From positions 1 to 47,793 of the forward strand of contig JAABSL010000281.1 in assembly GCA_011390415.1 (NCBI GenBank): a stretch of 47,793 nt of DNA. The letters run 5' to 3'. Below the pieces are notes generated by a model. The model made no database searches and was not told the origin of the DNA. It saw only the letters and a list, made by a program, of their open reading frames with translations. Source of the DNA: Desulfobacteraceae bacterium. Lineage in GTDB: Bacteria > Desulfobacterota > Desulfobacteria > Desulfobacterales > Desulfosalsimonadaceae. Positions 8,963-17,170 of this stretch are shown in pieces. The position numbers and the translations under genes are program-made. The number at the start of each line of letters is the position of its first letter. The stretch's first letter is position 1.

Positions 8963-9625
8963 TTATTTCCCGGCCCTGAGCTTGGCCAGTTCTTCCACAT
9001 ACCCATAGATATGAAGGCCTTTGCTGCTGGCTACGATGGGACCGGAGTCAACGCCGATTTCATCGGCCATGGTCTTCTGGAGCACGGCGATGCCGGCAAG
9101 ATTGGCGGGAAATCCGCCCCACAGGTCCCAGGACCGGAAATACGGATAAAAGATCAGGGTATTGTCTTTGACCCGCATATCAATATGCCGCAAACACGGC
9201 GGGTCTTCGAGTTTGTAGTCATCATGCCGCGCCACCTGGAGCACCGCCTGGTTCGTGCGGGGTGTTTTTTTAAGCACGTCGATCCAGTAGGGAATCTGCG
9301 GATAAATCCGGGATCCGTAGGTGTATTGCTCGGTGGGTTCAATATGATCGGTCATCAGATACGGCAGATACTGTTCCACATACCCGTTGGCCACCGGGTT
9401 GGGGATGTTCAGATGTACCGGTATCTGGGGCAGCATGGTATCATAGGGTGCGGAATACGGCCGTTTGATATGCACGACAATATGATCAAATTCCAGCCGG
9501 GTCTGTCCCACATAGGACCCGTGTTCAATTTCATATTTAAACCCGACATCTAAAATCGCGGCAATACATTGAAACCACGCATCCTGAATATCCACCGCAT
9601 CAATTTTTGTCATCACAAGATCCAT
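8963..9625 (-). CDS. thymidylate synthase homologue, archaeal-type
   Basis: This 220-residue protein keeps the ThyA-fold active site in the correct order and spacing: catalytic Cys144 in EDPPCLRH, Arg164-Ser165 and Asp167 in YFRSWDLWGG, Asn175 in PANLAG, and His205/Tyr207 in GLHIYGYVEE. Each is exactly two residues before its E. coli counterpart (C146, R166, S167, D169, N177, H207, Y209). The N-terminal half diverges from bacterial ThyA and the chain is shorter, as in methanogen enzymes. dTMP synthesis from dUMP or a nucleotide hydroxymethylation are the likely roles. AAAGGA lies about 12 bases upstream. It heads a minus-strand run of metabolic genes and has no dihydrofolate reductase neighbour. 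Confidence 0.75.
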   Translation of the reverse strand: MDLVMTKIDAVDIQDAWFQCIAAILDVGFKYEIEHGSYVGQTRLEFDHIVVHIKRPYSAPYDTMLPQIPVHLNIPNPVANGYVEQYLPYLMTDHIEPTEQYTYGSRIYPQIPYWIDVLKKTPRTNQAVLQVARHDDYKLEDPPCLRHIDMRVKDNTLIFYPYFRSWDLWGGFPANLAGIAVLQKTMADEIGVDSGPIVASSKGLHIYGYVEELAKLRAGK

Positions 9626-9667
9626 TGCTGATATAATCCTTTCTAATAATTATGAATATTTTTAATT

Positions 9668-10027
9668 CTAATTGCCGGATCGCTTAACGGTCCAGCCGTT
9701 TTTCTCCAGCTCCGGGATCAGAAAATCCCTGTGATCCCCTTGTATTTCAATAATACCGTCTTTGACCGTACCGCCGGTGCCGCACTTTTTTTTCAGCGTT
9801 TTGCCCAGGTCTTTTATTTCCTCAGCATCCAGGGGAACCCCGGAAATCACTGTGACGCCTTTGCCCTTGCGCCCCTTGGTTTCCCGGCTGACACGAACAA
9901 TGCCGTCATTGACAACGGCACGGGTTTTCTTTCGGCAGGTACATTGGTTCACCGGGCAACCGCAGGCGGGACACATTTTACCAAATTCCGTGGAATAGAC
10001 AATGCCGCTGTTTTTATTTTTTGTCAT
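9668..10027 (-). CDS. SUI1/YciH-type translation factor
   Basis: From the ATG at 10027 (AGGG 5-8 bases upstream) the protein is 119 residues, close to the 108 of E. coli YciH. The SUI1/eIF1 core is clear: GRKGKGVTVISGVPL, LGKTLKKKCGTGGTVKDGIIEIQGDHR and a C-terminal LEKNGWTVKR. eIF1-like proteins bind the small ribosomal subunit and affect initiation fidelity; bacterial members are accessory. The N-terminus adds a cysteine cluster, CPACGCPVNQCTC, which looks like a small metal-binding knuckle. A longer reading to 10114 is possible but has no ribosome site. It lies 42 bases upstream of the thymidylate synthase homologue. Confidence 0.88.
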   Translation of the reverse strand: MTKNKNSGIVYSTEFGKMCPACGCPVNQCTCRKKTRAVVNDGIVRVSRETKGRKGKGVTVISGVPLDAEEIKDLGKTLKKKCGTGGTVKDGIIEIQGDHRDFLIPELEKNGWTVKRSGN

Positions 10028-10128
10028 TTTTCCCTGCCCAAGCCTGTGATAAGTAAAAATCCTGGCCCATAGGACCCGACTTTGGATTGCCCCTATAAGG
10101 GATTTGTACCTCAAGTCGATAATAGTTA

Positions 10129-10262
10129 AAAGTGACTAAAGTGCGCTAAAGTGACTAAAGTTTTGGACTGCGCTAATCGCGCGACCTTTTTTATTTAAAA
10201 ACGATAATGCCACAGGCATTTACCGCAACGTTAGCTCACTTTAAACTTTAGGCACTTTGCAC
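10129..10262. repeat. short direct repeats with a degenerate inverted copy
   Basis: Three tandem units read AAAGTGACT (10129-10137), AAAGTGCGCT (10138-10147) and AAAGTGACT (10148-10156), followed by AAAG. A degenerate reverse copy, CTTTAGGCACTTT, lies at 10246-10258, so the block could fold as a long imperfect hairpin. It occupies the 524-base spacer between divergent SUI1-like and CBS genes. The remainder of 10028-10551 holds a small hairpin (ACCTGG/CCAGGT, 10301-10321) and no gene. Confidence 0.45.
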
Positions 10263-10551
10263 TCTATGTACAATTTTTCCGGCATCGCCTGAGGCCTCTG
10301 ACCTGGCTCACAGGACCAGGTTTTAAATTCGGAATAAATTTTTACCATTTTATCCCGAATTTTTCTATATTCACCGGTACCTTCAGTATCATGATATGAT
10401 GATATTTTCAAAAGCTAATACAAAGACGAATGCATTGAGGGGCTTTTGAATCATTTTATGTTGAACCATAGGAGATCATCTAATACAATCACCTAAGTTG
10501 ATCATTTCAAAATTTGAAAAATCATTTTTCCGGTCACCATACAGGAGGTTT

Positions 10552-11034
10552 ATGAAAATGAATACCGCCGAAGACATATTAAACGAAAAAAAAGCACCCG
10601 ATATGGTAACCATTTCAGAAGAGGCCACCATTTTTGAAGCCATCGCGATGATGGTAAAAAATAAAATCGGCGCCATGCTGATCGGTGACGGGAGCGACAT
10701 TAAAGGCATCTGGACGGAGCGGGATCTTTTGCGAAACATAATAGAACCCGGATTCGACCCGAAAACCGCCCGGATCACCGATTATATGACAACAGACCTG
10801 ATATTTACCGCCCATGACACGCCCATTATCAAACTGCAGGAAAAATTTTTAGGCCTCTACATCCGGCACATACTGATCAAAAAGAAAAATAAGTATATCG
10901 GCATGCTGTCCACGGGCGATGTTACCCGAGCAACACTTCTGGCCAAGGATAATGAAATCAAAGATCTTAATAAAATCGCCAGTTGGGAATATTATGAAAA
11001 CTGGAGCCGGAGCCGGAAAACACCCCTGAAGTAA
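10552..11034 (+). CDS. CBS-domain protein
   Basis: A cytoplasmic protein of 160 residues with two CBS motifs. The first half runs ATIFEAIAMMVKNKIGAMLI to IKGIWTERDLLRNI, and the second TPIIKLQEKFLGLYIRHILI to YIGMLSTGDVTR. Paired CBS motifs (Bateman module) typically bind adenine nucleotides and regulate a partner, but no effector domain is fused. The start is fixed by ACAGGAGGTTT immediately before the ATG; an upstream in-frame codon at 10498 has no ribosome site. It is a single-gene unit with no functionally linked neighbour. Confidence 0.85.
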   Translation: MKMNTAEDILNEKKAPDMVTISEEATIFEAIAMMVKNKIGAMLIGDGSDIKGIWTERDLLRNIIEPGFDPKTARITDYMTTDLIFTAHDTPIIKLQEKFLGLYIRHILIKKKNKYIGMLSTGDVTRATLLAKDNEIKDLNKIASWEYYENWSRSRKTPLK

Positions 11035-11064
11035 AAAAAGGCAGCGCCCTTTTGGGGCTCTGCC
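11033..11064 (-). terminator. intrinsic terminator for the 11138-11476 gene
   Basis: Read on the minus strand, GGCAGAGCCCC-AAAA-GGGCGCTGCC forms a hairpin with one mismatch and is followed by seven T (the A-run at 11033-11039 on the plus strand). It lies 70 bases past the stop of the minus-strand gene. The plus-strand CBS gene stops at 11034, so the hairpin may also limit its transcript, but without a U-tract on that side. Confidence 0.65.
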
Positions 11065-11137
11065 GCTTGTCAATATATCAGGTGGTGTGAAAAACGCCTG
11101 CAACTTTGCTTTTATTTATTTTCTGGAAATCCCTGAC

Positions 11138-11476
11138 TTAAAAATTTAAAATCATGCTGTCATTGGCCACATAGGGTTTATACGGCAAACCGGCTTCTTT
11201 TGCCACATACCCCGGTACAGCAATGCCGGAATCATACAATGCGTAATTGACAAACGTTCTGCCGTCAATCCGCACCCGCATGCCGGGGATTTCCTGTTTC
11301 AACGGAACCACTGCACGCACGTCATGATATCGGTCTTTTAAATCAGAAAAGCCGAGTTGCTCGGCCCGTTTTCCAAGATCGACTTCCGCATAATCCCGCG
11401 TTCCTGGCCGGTCTGATATCTTATCTTTGTATTCTTCACTGATATTTTTCAATATCCGGGATAATTTTTTATTCAT
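11138..11476 (-). CDS. hypothetical protein, 112 residues
   Basis: I do not recognise a family. The N-terminal 30 residues are charged and helical (KKLSRILKNISEEYKDKI). A mixed alpha/beta part follows, including MRVRIDGRTFVNYALYDSGIAVPGY. No signal peptide, TM segment or Cys motif is present, so it should be cytoplasmic. The start is well supported by GGAGGTGTCGCC directly before the ATG. It stands alone, followed by a good terminator at 11033-11064, which argues that it is a genuine single-gene transcript. Confidence 0.7.
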   Translation of the reverse strand: MNKKLSRILKNISEEYKDKISDRPGTRDYAEVDLGKRAEQLGFSDLKDRYHDVRAVVPLKQEIPGMRVRIDGRTFVNYALYDSGIAVPGYVAKEAGLPYKPYVANDSMILNF

Positions 11477-11597
11477 GGCGACACCTCCGTTGTAAAATGG
11501 GGCAATCAGCTGACAAAATTACCAATGCTTTTAAATTAAGTTAATCGCCGTTACCGGAATGTCAATCCTGACAATATAAATCGATAAGTATCATTGG

Positions 11598-12410
11598 TTA
11601 AAAAGCCAACCCGTCCGGATTGCGCCGCTTTTGATATGCACGCTGCCAGGCGGGCGATATTCTTTCCGATTTTACAGGCAGGGCAAAACCGAAATGGCCG
11701 CATAACCGGCAAAACCGCTTCATCTGATCAATCATTTCATCATCGTCCGCCGGAAGTGTATTTCTACCCGCGCCGAATCCGAATATCCGGTCAATGCCGC
11801 CGGCCACCGCACAAACGTAATATCCGGATGGTGTCAGTCCCAACCCGCAGTCTTCTATGATGCGGCATCCGCAGGCATAATCGGAAAACCGGTTATAGGC
11901 CGTATCCACCGGTGCCACGTTAAACGGCCGGAACAGATTGACCGCAGATGTTTTGACCGTACTTTTGATGGTGATTTCCGGGGGGAGTCGGTTTAAAATG
12001 GTTTTTACCTTGTTGCCATATAAATTGGTGCATAAAACCAGACGCACCTCCGGGTTATGATACGCCCGGTAGTCTGTCAGCAGTTCGAGGATGTCGAAAA
12101 GGCGGCTGTGAAGCGTGGGCTCGCCGCCCAGAATCCGTATCCGCTCCCATTTCATATTCTTTTCAATGGATTGACGGACAAATGCTTCCACTTTTTCAAC
12201 CGGGAGTTCCGCGCTGCTGGGCCATTGGGTGCAGGACCGGTTGCAGTTCACGCATTTTAAATTACACTTATACGTAATATCGATTTCAATAGATTTCCGG
12301 CTTCGGTGAAATTGTCTGCCCAGCAGCCGGACCATAAACGACTGGGCCCGGAAAAACTGGTACAAATCAAGCGCCAGCCGCTTTGCGGTGATGTTTTTGT
12401 GGGGTTTCAA
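11598..12410 (-). CDS. radical SAM protein with C-terminal Cys-rich region
   Basis: The 270-residue protein carries the radical SAM signature C49-x3-C53-x2-C56 in ITYKCNLKCVNCNRSC, followed by the GGEPTLH element that binds SAM. The C-terminal third has further cysteines (YACGCRIIEDCGLGL, YYVCAVAGG, FCRLCGHF), consistent with an auxiliary Fe-S or SPASM/twitch-like site. The start is TTG at 12410; an ATG 24 bases further upstream is followed by an in-frame stop, and the ribosome site is weak, so the first ~25 residues are uncertain. The substrate is unknown. It follows the Cys-motif protein at 12449-13195 by 38 bases on the same strand, suggesting linked function. Confidence 0.8.
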   Translation of the reverse strand: MKPHKNITAKRLALDLYQFFRAQSFMVRLLGRQFHRSRKSIEIDITYKCNLKCVNCNRSCTQWPSSAELPVEKVEAFVRQSIEKNMKWERIRILGGEPTLHSRLFDILELLTDYRAYHNPEVRLVLCTNLYGNKVKTILNRLPPEITIKSTVKTSAVNLFRPFNVAPVDTAYNRFSDYACGCRIIEDCGLGLTPSGYYVCAVAGGIDRIFGFGAGRNTLPADDDEMIDQMKRFCRLCGHFGFALPVKSERISPAWQRAYQKRRNPDGLAF

Positions 12411-12448
12411 GCTATCGCCCGATCAATCTGTCATTTTGGCGGAGGGTT

Positions 12449-13195
12449 TCAGTCAGGATCCGTATTCCGGACAGCATTATGAATAATATCTTGATAAAAA
12501 TCAGACAGGTAGGGCTCGAACAAATACCGGATTTCTTCCAGATGGTCTTCAATAACAATCGGCACCGTCTGGGTAAAAACATCCAGCAGGATAACGGCAT
12601 TGATGGATGAATCCGTCCGGGTGAAGCTTCGCAGGCGTTCCGCAATTTGAATATTCAACACATTCAGGTTTTGGTAAATTTGGGCCAGTCCGGTCAGTTC
12701 AAAGTCTGCTTTGCGACCTTGTTTTCTGAGATGATACTGGGCCAGAAGATACATTCCGGTTGCCCGGAAGATGGTTTCCTGCCGGGTGGCCAGGGGCAGA
12801 TGAAAACGGACCATTGGCCGGAAAAACGCGGTATGGGGGCAACCGCTGGCCGGCATGATCACCCCGAGCAACGAACCGATTGCCCGCTGGGCAGTGGTAT
12901 GCAAAATAACCCGGCGCTCGGAAGTAATAACTTCCAGATCTGCTTCCTCATAAGATAAAATCTTGTCAAACCTTGTCACCACATCGGCCAGACACTCCGC
13001 CACCGGGCAATTCGGGTGGGTGGCACTGTCCAGGGGACAATGGGGGCACTGGTTAAAATGCAGCCGCACCCATTCCGGCAGCGCCCCTTTGGGTTTATCC
13101 AGAATTTCAAGACGATTTGCATCTAACCGTAAATCAACCGTCTCGTCCTTGGTTTCGTTGAACCTGAAGATATACTGAATCTTAATTACATCCAT
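12449..13195 (-). CDS. conserved Cys-motif protein of unknown function (possibly DUF6901)
   Basis: This 248-residue cytoplasmic protein has a cysteine cluster near its start: C50-P-H-C53 and C63-PVAE-C68, probably metal or Fe-S binding. A conserved-looking core follows: IGSLLGVIMPASGCP, FRPMVRFHLPLATRQET and MYLLAQYHLRKQ. The pattern reminds me of the DUF6901 family, but I could not verify this. No TM segment is present. It is probably cotranscribed with the radical SAM gene downstream. The ribosome site is weak. Confidence 0.65.
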   Translation of the reverse strand: MDVIKIQYIFRFNETKDETVDLRLDANRLEILDKPKGALPEWVRLHFNQCPHCPLDSATHPNCPVAECLADVVTRFDKILSYEEADLEVITSERRVILHTTAQRAIGSLLGVIMPASGCPHTAFFRPMVRFHLPLATRQETIFRATGMYLLAQYHLRKQGRKADFELTGLAQIYQNLNVLNIQIAERLRSFTRTDSSINAVILLDVFTQTVPIVIEDHLEEIRYLFEPYLSDFYQDIIHNAVRNTDPD

Positions 13196-13266
13196 GGGAA
13201 AACCGAATTCTTTTACGTTGTAAATCAGTTAAATGATTTCAGGATCTTGAGCCTTTAGCGCAGAAA

Positions 13267-14625
13267 CTAATTCCGCATACTGGTAACCGGCGCCGGCAGG
13301 CGGCCGCCCCGTTTTAAAAAATCCTTTGATGAAAACGGATTCACCGCCATCACCGGGGCGGTGCCCAAAAGTCCGCCGAATATCACCGAACCGCCCGCCT
13401 TTTGTCCGGGCACCGGAATAACCCGCACTGCCGTGGTCTTATTATTAATAATGCCGATGGCAAGCTCATCGGCAATAATCGCATTAATGGTTTCCGCCGG
13501 TACATCGCCGGGGATGGCAAACATATCCAGTCCCACGGAGCAGACCGCGGTCAGGGCTTCGAGTTTGTCCAGTCCCAGGGCCCCTTTCTGCACCGCATCA
13601 ATCATTCCTTCATCCTCACTCACCGGGATAAAGGTACCGCTCAGACCGCCGACGTTTCCGCTGGCCATGGCCCCGCCTTTTTTCACCGCATCCATCAACA
13701 GCGCAACAGCCAGGGTGGATCCGTGGGCCCCGATCTTTTCGATGCCAAAGGCCTCGATAACATTGGCCACAGAATCGCCGGCAGCCGTTGTCGATGCCAG
13801 GGAAATATCCACAATACCGAAACTGATATTTAATGCCGCCGCCAGTTCCCGGCCCACCAGTTCGCCGGCCCGGGTAATTTTAAAGACCGTTCGCTTGATC
13901 ACTTCCGACAGCCGGGTCAGGTCGCATTCCCGGTTTTCGGCCACCACCGACTTGACCACCCCCGGTCCGCTGATGCCGATATTTAACGTAATATCGCCTT
14001 CCCCCACGCCGTGGAATGCCCCGGCCATAAACGGGTTGTCTTCCGGTGCGTTGACAAAAACAACGAATTTGGCGCACCCGATGGCGTTTTTACTTTTTTC
14101 GGCCGTTTCCTTGAGCATGCCGCCCAAAAGATTTACCGCGTCCAGATTTAACCCTGCGACATTGGAGCCGACATTTAAGAACGAACACACCCGGTCGGTT
14201 TGGGAAAGCACGTCGGGCAATACATCGATCAGCATCTTATCGGATTTTGTCAGGCCTTTTTGCACCATTGCGCCGAATCCGCCGATAAAATCAATCCCGG
14301 CGTCTGCTGCTGCCCGATCCAGGGTTTGGGCCATTTCAATAAATTTTATGGCCGTGCAGTGCGTTTCCATGATCAGACTGACCGGTGTGATGGAAACCCG
14401 TTTGTTGGCAATGGGAATCCCGTATTTCATTTCCAGAATTCGGGCCTGTTCCACCAGTTTCACGGCATTGGAAAAAACCTTATCATAGACCTTATTCTTA
14501 AATGCGTTAAAGTCCGAATCAATGCAGTCTTTGAGGTTAATTCCCAGGGTGGTGGTTCTGATATCCAGATTCTGATACAGAATCATGCTGGCGGTTTCAT
14601 ACACTTCTTCTACGGTTATTGTCAT
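13267..14625 (-). CDS. PFL family protein (UPF0210/DUF711)
   Basis: This 452-residue protein matches the UPF0210 family along its whole length: [12 protein letters not shown] near the start, [77 protein letters not shown] and [17 protein letters not shown]. The fold is related to pyruvate formate-lyase-type glycyl enzymes, but I see no glycyl-radical motif and no firmly established activity. It lies two bases after the ACT-domain gene (UPF0237). The two families are adjacent in many bacteria and archaea, implying that the ACT protein controls this one. Confidence 0.9.
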   Translation of the reverse strand: MTITVEEVYETASMILYQNLDIRTTTLGINLKDCIDSDFNAFKNKVYDKVFSNAVKLVEQARILEMKYGIPIANKRVSITPVSLIMETHCTAIKFIEMAQTLDRAAADAGIDFIGGFGAMVQKGLTKSDKMLIDVLPDVLSQTDRVCSFLNVGSNVAGLNLDAVNLLGGMLKETAEKSKNAIGCAKFVVFVNAPEDNPFMAGAFHGVGEGDITLNIGISGPGVVKSVVAENRECDLTRLSEVIKRTVFKITRAGELVGRELAAALNISFGIVDISLASTTAAGDSVANVIEAFGIEKIGAHGSTLAVALLMDAVKKGGAMASGNVGGLSGTFIPVSEDEGMIDAVQKGALGLDKLEALTAVCSVGLDMFAIPGDVPAETINAIIADELAIGIINNKTTAVRVIPVPGQKAGGSVIFGGLLGTAPVMAVNPFSSKDFLKRGGRLPAPVTSMRN

Positions 14626-14627
14626 TT

Positions 14628-14909
14628 CTATACTCTATGCATCATTTTAAAAATATTTTCATGCTGAAGCTGAACCCTGAGGGCAAGGTCTTTGCCGATC
14701 TGTTCCACTCCCCGGGTGATTGTTTCCATGGGAATTGCGGCGTTTTTAATATCCACCAGCATGGTCATCACAAAATAACCGTCGCCCATGATCCGCTGGT
14801 TGATGTCTTCAATATTGATATCTTTTTCATATAAAAAATTTGAAATTCTGGCGACAATGCCCTTTTTGTCCTCGCCAATCACCGTAATAAACAAAAGCTC
14901 CTTTTCCAT
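14628..14909 (-). CDS. ACT-domain regulatory protein (UPF0237)
   Basis: The protein has 93 residues from the ATG at 14909: [20 protein letters not shown], then the small-ligand-binding ACT fold with [19 protein letters not shown] and [10 protein letters not shown]. An in-frame ATG 36 bases upstream would add MTIKPTTKKGLS, but family members usually start at MEK or nearby. ACT domains sense amino acids or other small ligands. The gene is directly upstream of the PFL-family gene, the standard arrangement for this pair. Confidence 0.88.
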   Translation of the reverse strand: MEKELLFITVIGEDKKGIVARISNFLYEKDINIEDINQRIMGDGYFVMTMLVDIKNAAIPMETITRGVEQIGKDLALRVQLQHENIFKMMHRV

Positions 14910-15059
14910 GGATAACCCTTTTTTTGTTGTCGGTTTAATCGTCATACGTCCAACTGACTTCTTAACACCCTATTTTTAAAATATCAAAAATAAAAGCATT
15001 CGGATTTTACGGCGGCGTTATAAAACAAAACGGTTTTGGGAAAGCTTCGCAGGTTTTGT

Positions 15060-15863
15060 TTAAACGGGAAAGATCTGTTTAAAATAAAACGGCTGATAAT
15101 TGGCGCGAAGATAAATCTGGGGAAACTCTTTGGTAAGATTGGAGTGGCGGTACAATGCCTTTACAATTCGGGTAATGTGCTTGTCGCCGGACCAGATGGT
15201 TTTGGGCTTCTTGTCAATGGCCGCCTTGGAACAGCAATTGGCCACAAAATTGATATCCGTATCGCCCGGCGGATCTCTTCTGACATCATGGAAATATTTT
15301 TTACAAAATTCAACAATGGCCTCATGCAGGGGATCTGTTTTCAAATCAAAGACCTGGCCATTTATTTTCAATGTTTTTAGCAACATATCAATTTGTTCGA
15401 GAAAAAGCTTCTGATGTTTCCAGATTTCTTCCACCCAGCTGTCCCGGTCACAGGTCCGCAAATGGTAGGCGTCAAAAAAGTTCTGCAAGCCGGCGTCGAG
15501 TTCAATATAAATATCTTCTGAAATGGAAATCGAGGGAGTGTAAATAATTTCTTCAATTACCCGGATAAACCGCTTCAGTTCCTGAAACAGCATGGGCAGA
15601 TATTGAGCATACCCTTTGTGGTGGATACGCTTGATAAAACCGATATAATTAAAAATCTGATTTATCTCAGAGGATTTAACATACGAGGGATGCCGTCGCT
15701 CGCCGCCGTTTGAATCGTCAGATTTGCGGGGGTCGTTAATTCGGGGAATGGGAAAATTTTCAGGAATGTAGGCATTTAAAAAATTGGAATCAACAATATT
15801 CTCATACTGATTCGCTTCAAATACATTGATCAATACATCCGGATAATTTTTAGACACCTGCAT
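15060..15863 (-). CDS. PIN-like domain protein (predicted)
   Basis: The protein has 267 residues and no recognised full-length family. Two parts resemble a PIN nuclease fold: an early IVDSNFLNAYI (Asp25), like the first acidic strand of PIN domains, and a late GDTDINFVANCCSKA (Asp201, Asp203) followed by KTIWSGDKHI (Asp227), like the final acidic triad region. Between them lies a long, mostly helical insertion with several acidic residues (IYIELDAGLQNFFDAY). This suggests a metal-dependent RNase-like domain, unproven. There is no adjacent antitoxin gene, so a toxin-antitoxin reading is not supported. Start choice is weak because no strong ribosome site is visible. Confidence 0.55.
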   Translation of the reverse strand: MQVSKNYPDVLINVFEANQYENIVDSNFLNAYIPENFPIPRINDPRKSDDSNGGERRHPSYVKSSEINQIFNYIGFIKRIHHKGYAQYLPMLFQELKRFIRVIEEIIYTPSISISEDIYIELDAGLQNFFDAYHLRTCDRDSWVEEIWKHQKLFLEQIDMLLKTLKINGQVFDLKTDPLHEAIVEFCKKYFHDVRRDPPGDTDINFVANCCSKAAIDKKPKTIWSGDKHITRIVKALYRHSNLTKEFPQIYLRANYQPFYFKQIFPV

Positions 15864-16537
15864 CAGGAAGAGTTCCCGGTTACGGATTTCAAATCACTCA
15901 TCCGGTTCATTGATATTATGTTAAAAATCGGGCAATTAATTTTCATTTGCCGGGATGCCTTTTAGTCTAAACCCGTCAGCAACTGTATCTGAAAACTGAT
16001 TCCGCCAGTAAGATCATGACCGATTGCGTCTTTTTTCATTACCGGGTCATTACCGGAAACAAGAAAAGACTTCAAAAAAAACGACTACCTGCTTAACGCA
16101 AGATTTCCTATAAATAAATCATTAGTCGGTTAACAAGTCAAGCGATTTTGGTTAACTTTTTAATATAACTATACAATGAATCAAACCAATTTTATGCCAC
16201 ACTTTATCTATTACTAATCTTTTCAGTAGCACACCACCCGCTGTTTAAAAAAAAGAAGACTATGCGAACACCTAAAAAATATCGATCATCTCTGATTGCC
16301 AGAATTTTAAATTTATAATGATTTAAAATTACTGTATAATTTTCAGGAAACCCGATGCTGTTCCCGGATTTTAGATATTGCCCTTTTTCCTTATTTGGAT
16401 TCAATAGAAAATAACCATTTGGAATCATAACAAAAATATTTTTTCTACGCCGTCACCGCCCGCTTGCCGAACCGCCGGATATTATCCGGTGTGTACGGTT
16501 TTCGCTGGCAAGGGCAGGGAACGAAAAGCGGCGCGGT
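15864..16537. other. AT-rich intergenic stretch, no convincing gene
   Basis: This spacer lies between the minus-strand PIN-like gene and the plus-strand small membrane protein. It is AT-rich up to 16440 and then more GC-rich. The best reading frame (16204-16428, minus, 74 codons) lacks a ribosome site and ends in low-complexity sequence. At 16475-16489 is a palindrome CCGGATA-T-TATCCGG, flanked by imperfect outer arms CTTGCC (about 16463-16468) and GGCAAG (16507-16512), possibly a folded RNA or protein site. Nothing else could be assigned. Confidence 0.5.
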
Positions 16538-16565
16538 TTGACAAATATTTGTCCGGTATTATTTT
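16538..16565 (+). promoter_or_regulatory. candidate promoter of the small membrane protein
   Basis: A perfect TTGACA at 16538-16543 is followed 16 bases later by TATTTT (16560-16565), about 80 bases upstream of the start at 16644. The -35 is strong and the -10 weak (4 of 6). Confidence 0.4.
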
Positions 16566-16643
16566 CTCTTTCAGAAGTAATACTTAAAAATGATGTTTCA
16601 CGCACTTAAAGATTTTTCGGCATTTGAACAAAGGAGGTGGCAC

Positions 16644-16847
16644 ATGAACGCATTGACATGTTTTGGTGAAAAAACCACGGCAGCCGTAGCAGGTTTTTTA
16701 CTGGTGGTGGTGGGCATTGTATTTCTCGGCCTGGGATTTACAGTGCTGCCGATTTTCGGGTTTATCGTTGCTATTCCCGCGTTTATCGCATCTTTTCCGC
16801 TGCTGCGCGTTGCTTTTAAAGAAGCCTGCGAATATTATGGAAAATAA
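16644..16847 (+). CDS. small integral membrane protein, 67 residues
   Basis: The start is set by AAAGGAGGTGGCAC just before the ATG, one of the best ribosome sites in the window; a longer frame from 16590 is not supported. After a short charged N-terminus, residues 11-52 are hydrophobic and form two TM segments around a Gly/Pro turn (LGLGFTVLPIFGFIVAIPAF). The C-terminus is short and charged. No family is recognised; size and layout resemble small inner-membrane stress or regulator proteins. A strong promoter -35, ribosome site and terminator make it a well-expressed monocistronic unit. Confidence 0.75.
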   Translation: MNALTCFGEKTTAAVAGFLLVVVGIVFLGLGFTVLPIFGFIVAIPAFIASFPLLRVAFKEACEYYGK

Positions 16848-16876
16848 ACCTCCTTTCGTCAATCAATGAACGTTTA

Positions 16877-16908
16877 AAGCCCCTTTATCGCAAAGGGGCT
16901 TATTTTTT
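16877..16908 (+). terminator. intrinsic terminator
   Basis: AAGCCCCTTT-ATCG-CAAAGGGGCTT forms a stem of about ten pairs and is followed by ATTTTTTG, 30 bases after the stop of the small membrane protein. Confidence 0.85.
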
Positions 16909-16986
16909 GAATTTTACCCGGCAGCCGAATCGTCTTTTTTCGATTGGCATCAACGGCGTTTTCCGGACTTTCTCACAGACAATTAC

Positions 16987-17073
16987 GTCAGGGAGTCCCA
17001 AACAGACAGGACACCCTGACCTACGGAAAAGACATTCTTGCCGTAGGTCAGGGTGCGCGAAGCGTTCCCTGAC
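16987..17073. repeat. REP/MITE-like palindromic element
   Basis: Perfect 15-base arms CACCCTGACCTACGG (17012-17026) and its complement (17041-17055) surround a 14-base loop. An outer pair GTCAGGGA (16987-16994) and TCCCTGAC (17066-17073) encloses them. The nested arrangement over 87 bases looks like an extragenic palindromic element. It lies between a plus-strand terminator and the end of the minus-strand gene at 17171. No second copy was seen in this window. Confidence 0.6.
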
Positions 17074-17170
17074 AACAGAGACTCTGCCGCTGCGCGAAAT
17101 TATTTTTTTCCGGTAATCCACTTGCAATTTCCCGGTTCAACAAGCGGACCGGATAAGAGAAAAACCCTGT

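Noticed and set aside
10301-10325. Hairpin ACCTGG/CCAGGT followed by TTTT as a terminator
   Set aside because: The stem is only six pairs with a nine-base loop, and no gene ends upstream of it on the plus strand.
13361-14488. 375-codon plus-strand open frame opposite the PFL-family gene
   Set aside because: It is rich in Ser/Pro/Ala with no recognisable motif and lies antisense to a fully conserved UPF0210 gene; it is a codon-bias shadow.
15060-15863. PIN-like gene as the toxin of a toxin-antitoxin pair
   Set aside because: It is twice the size of VapC-type toxins and has no small antitoxin gene upstream.
16204-16428. 74-codon minus-strand ORF in AT-rich spacer
   Set aside because: No ribosome site, low-complexity C-terminal half and no family resemblance; too weak to call as a gene.
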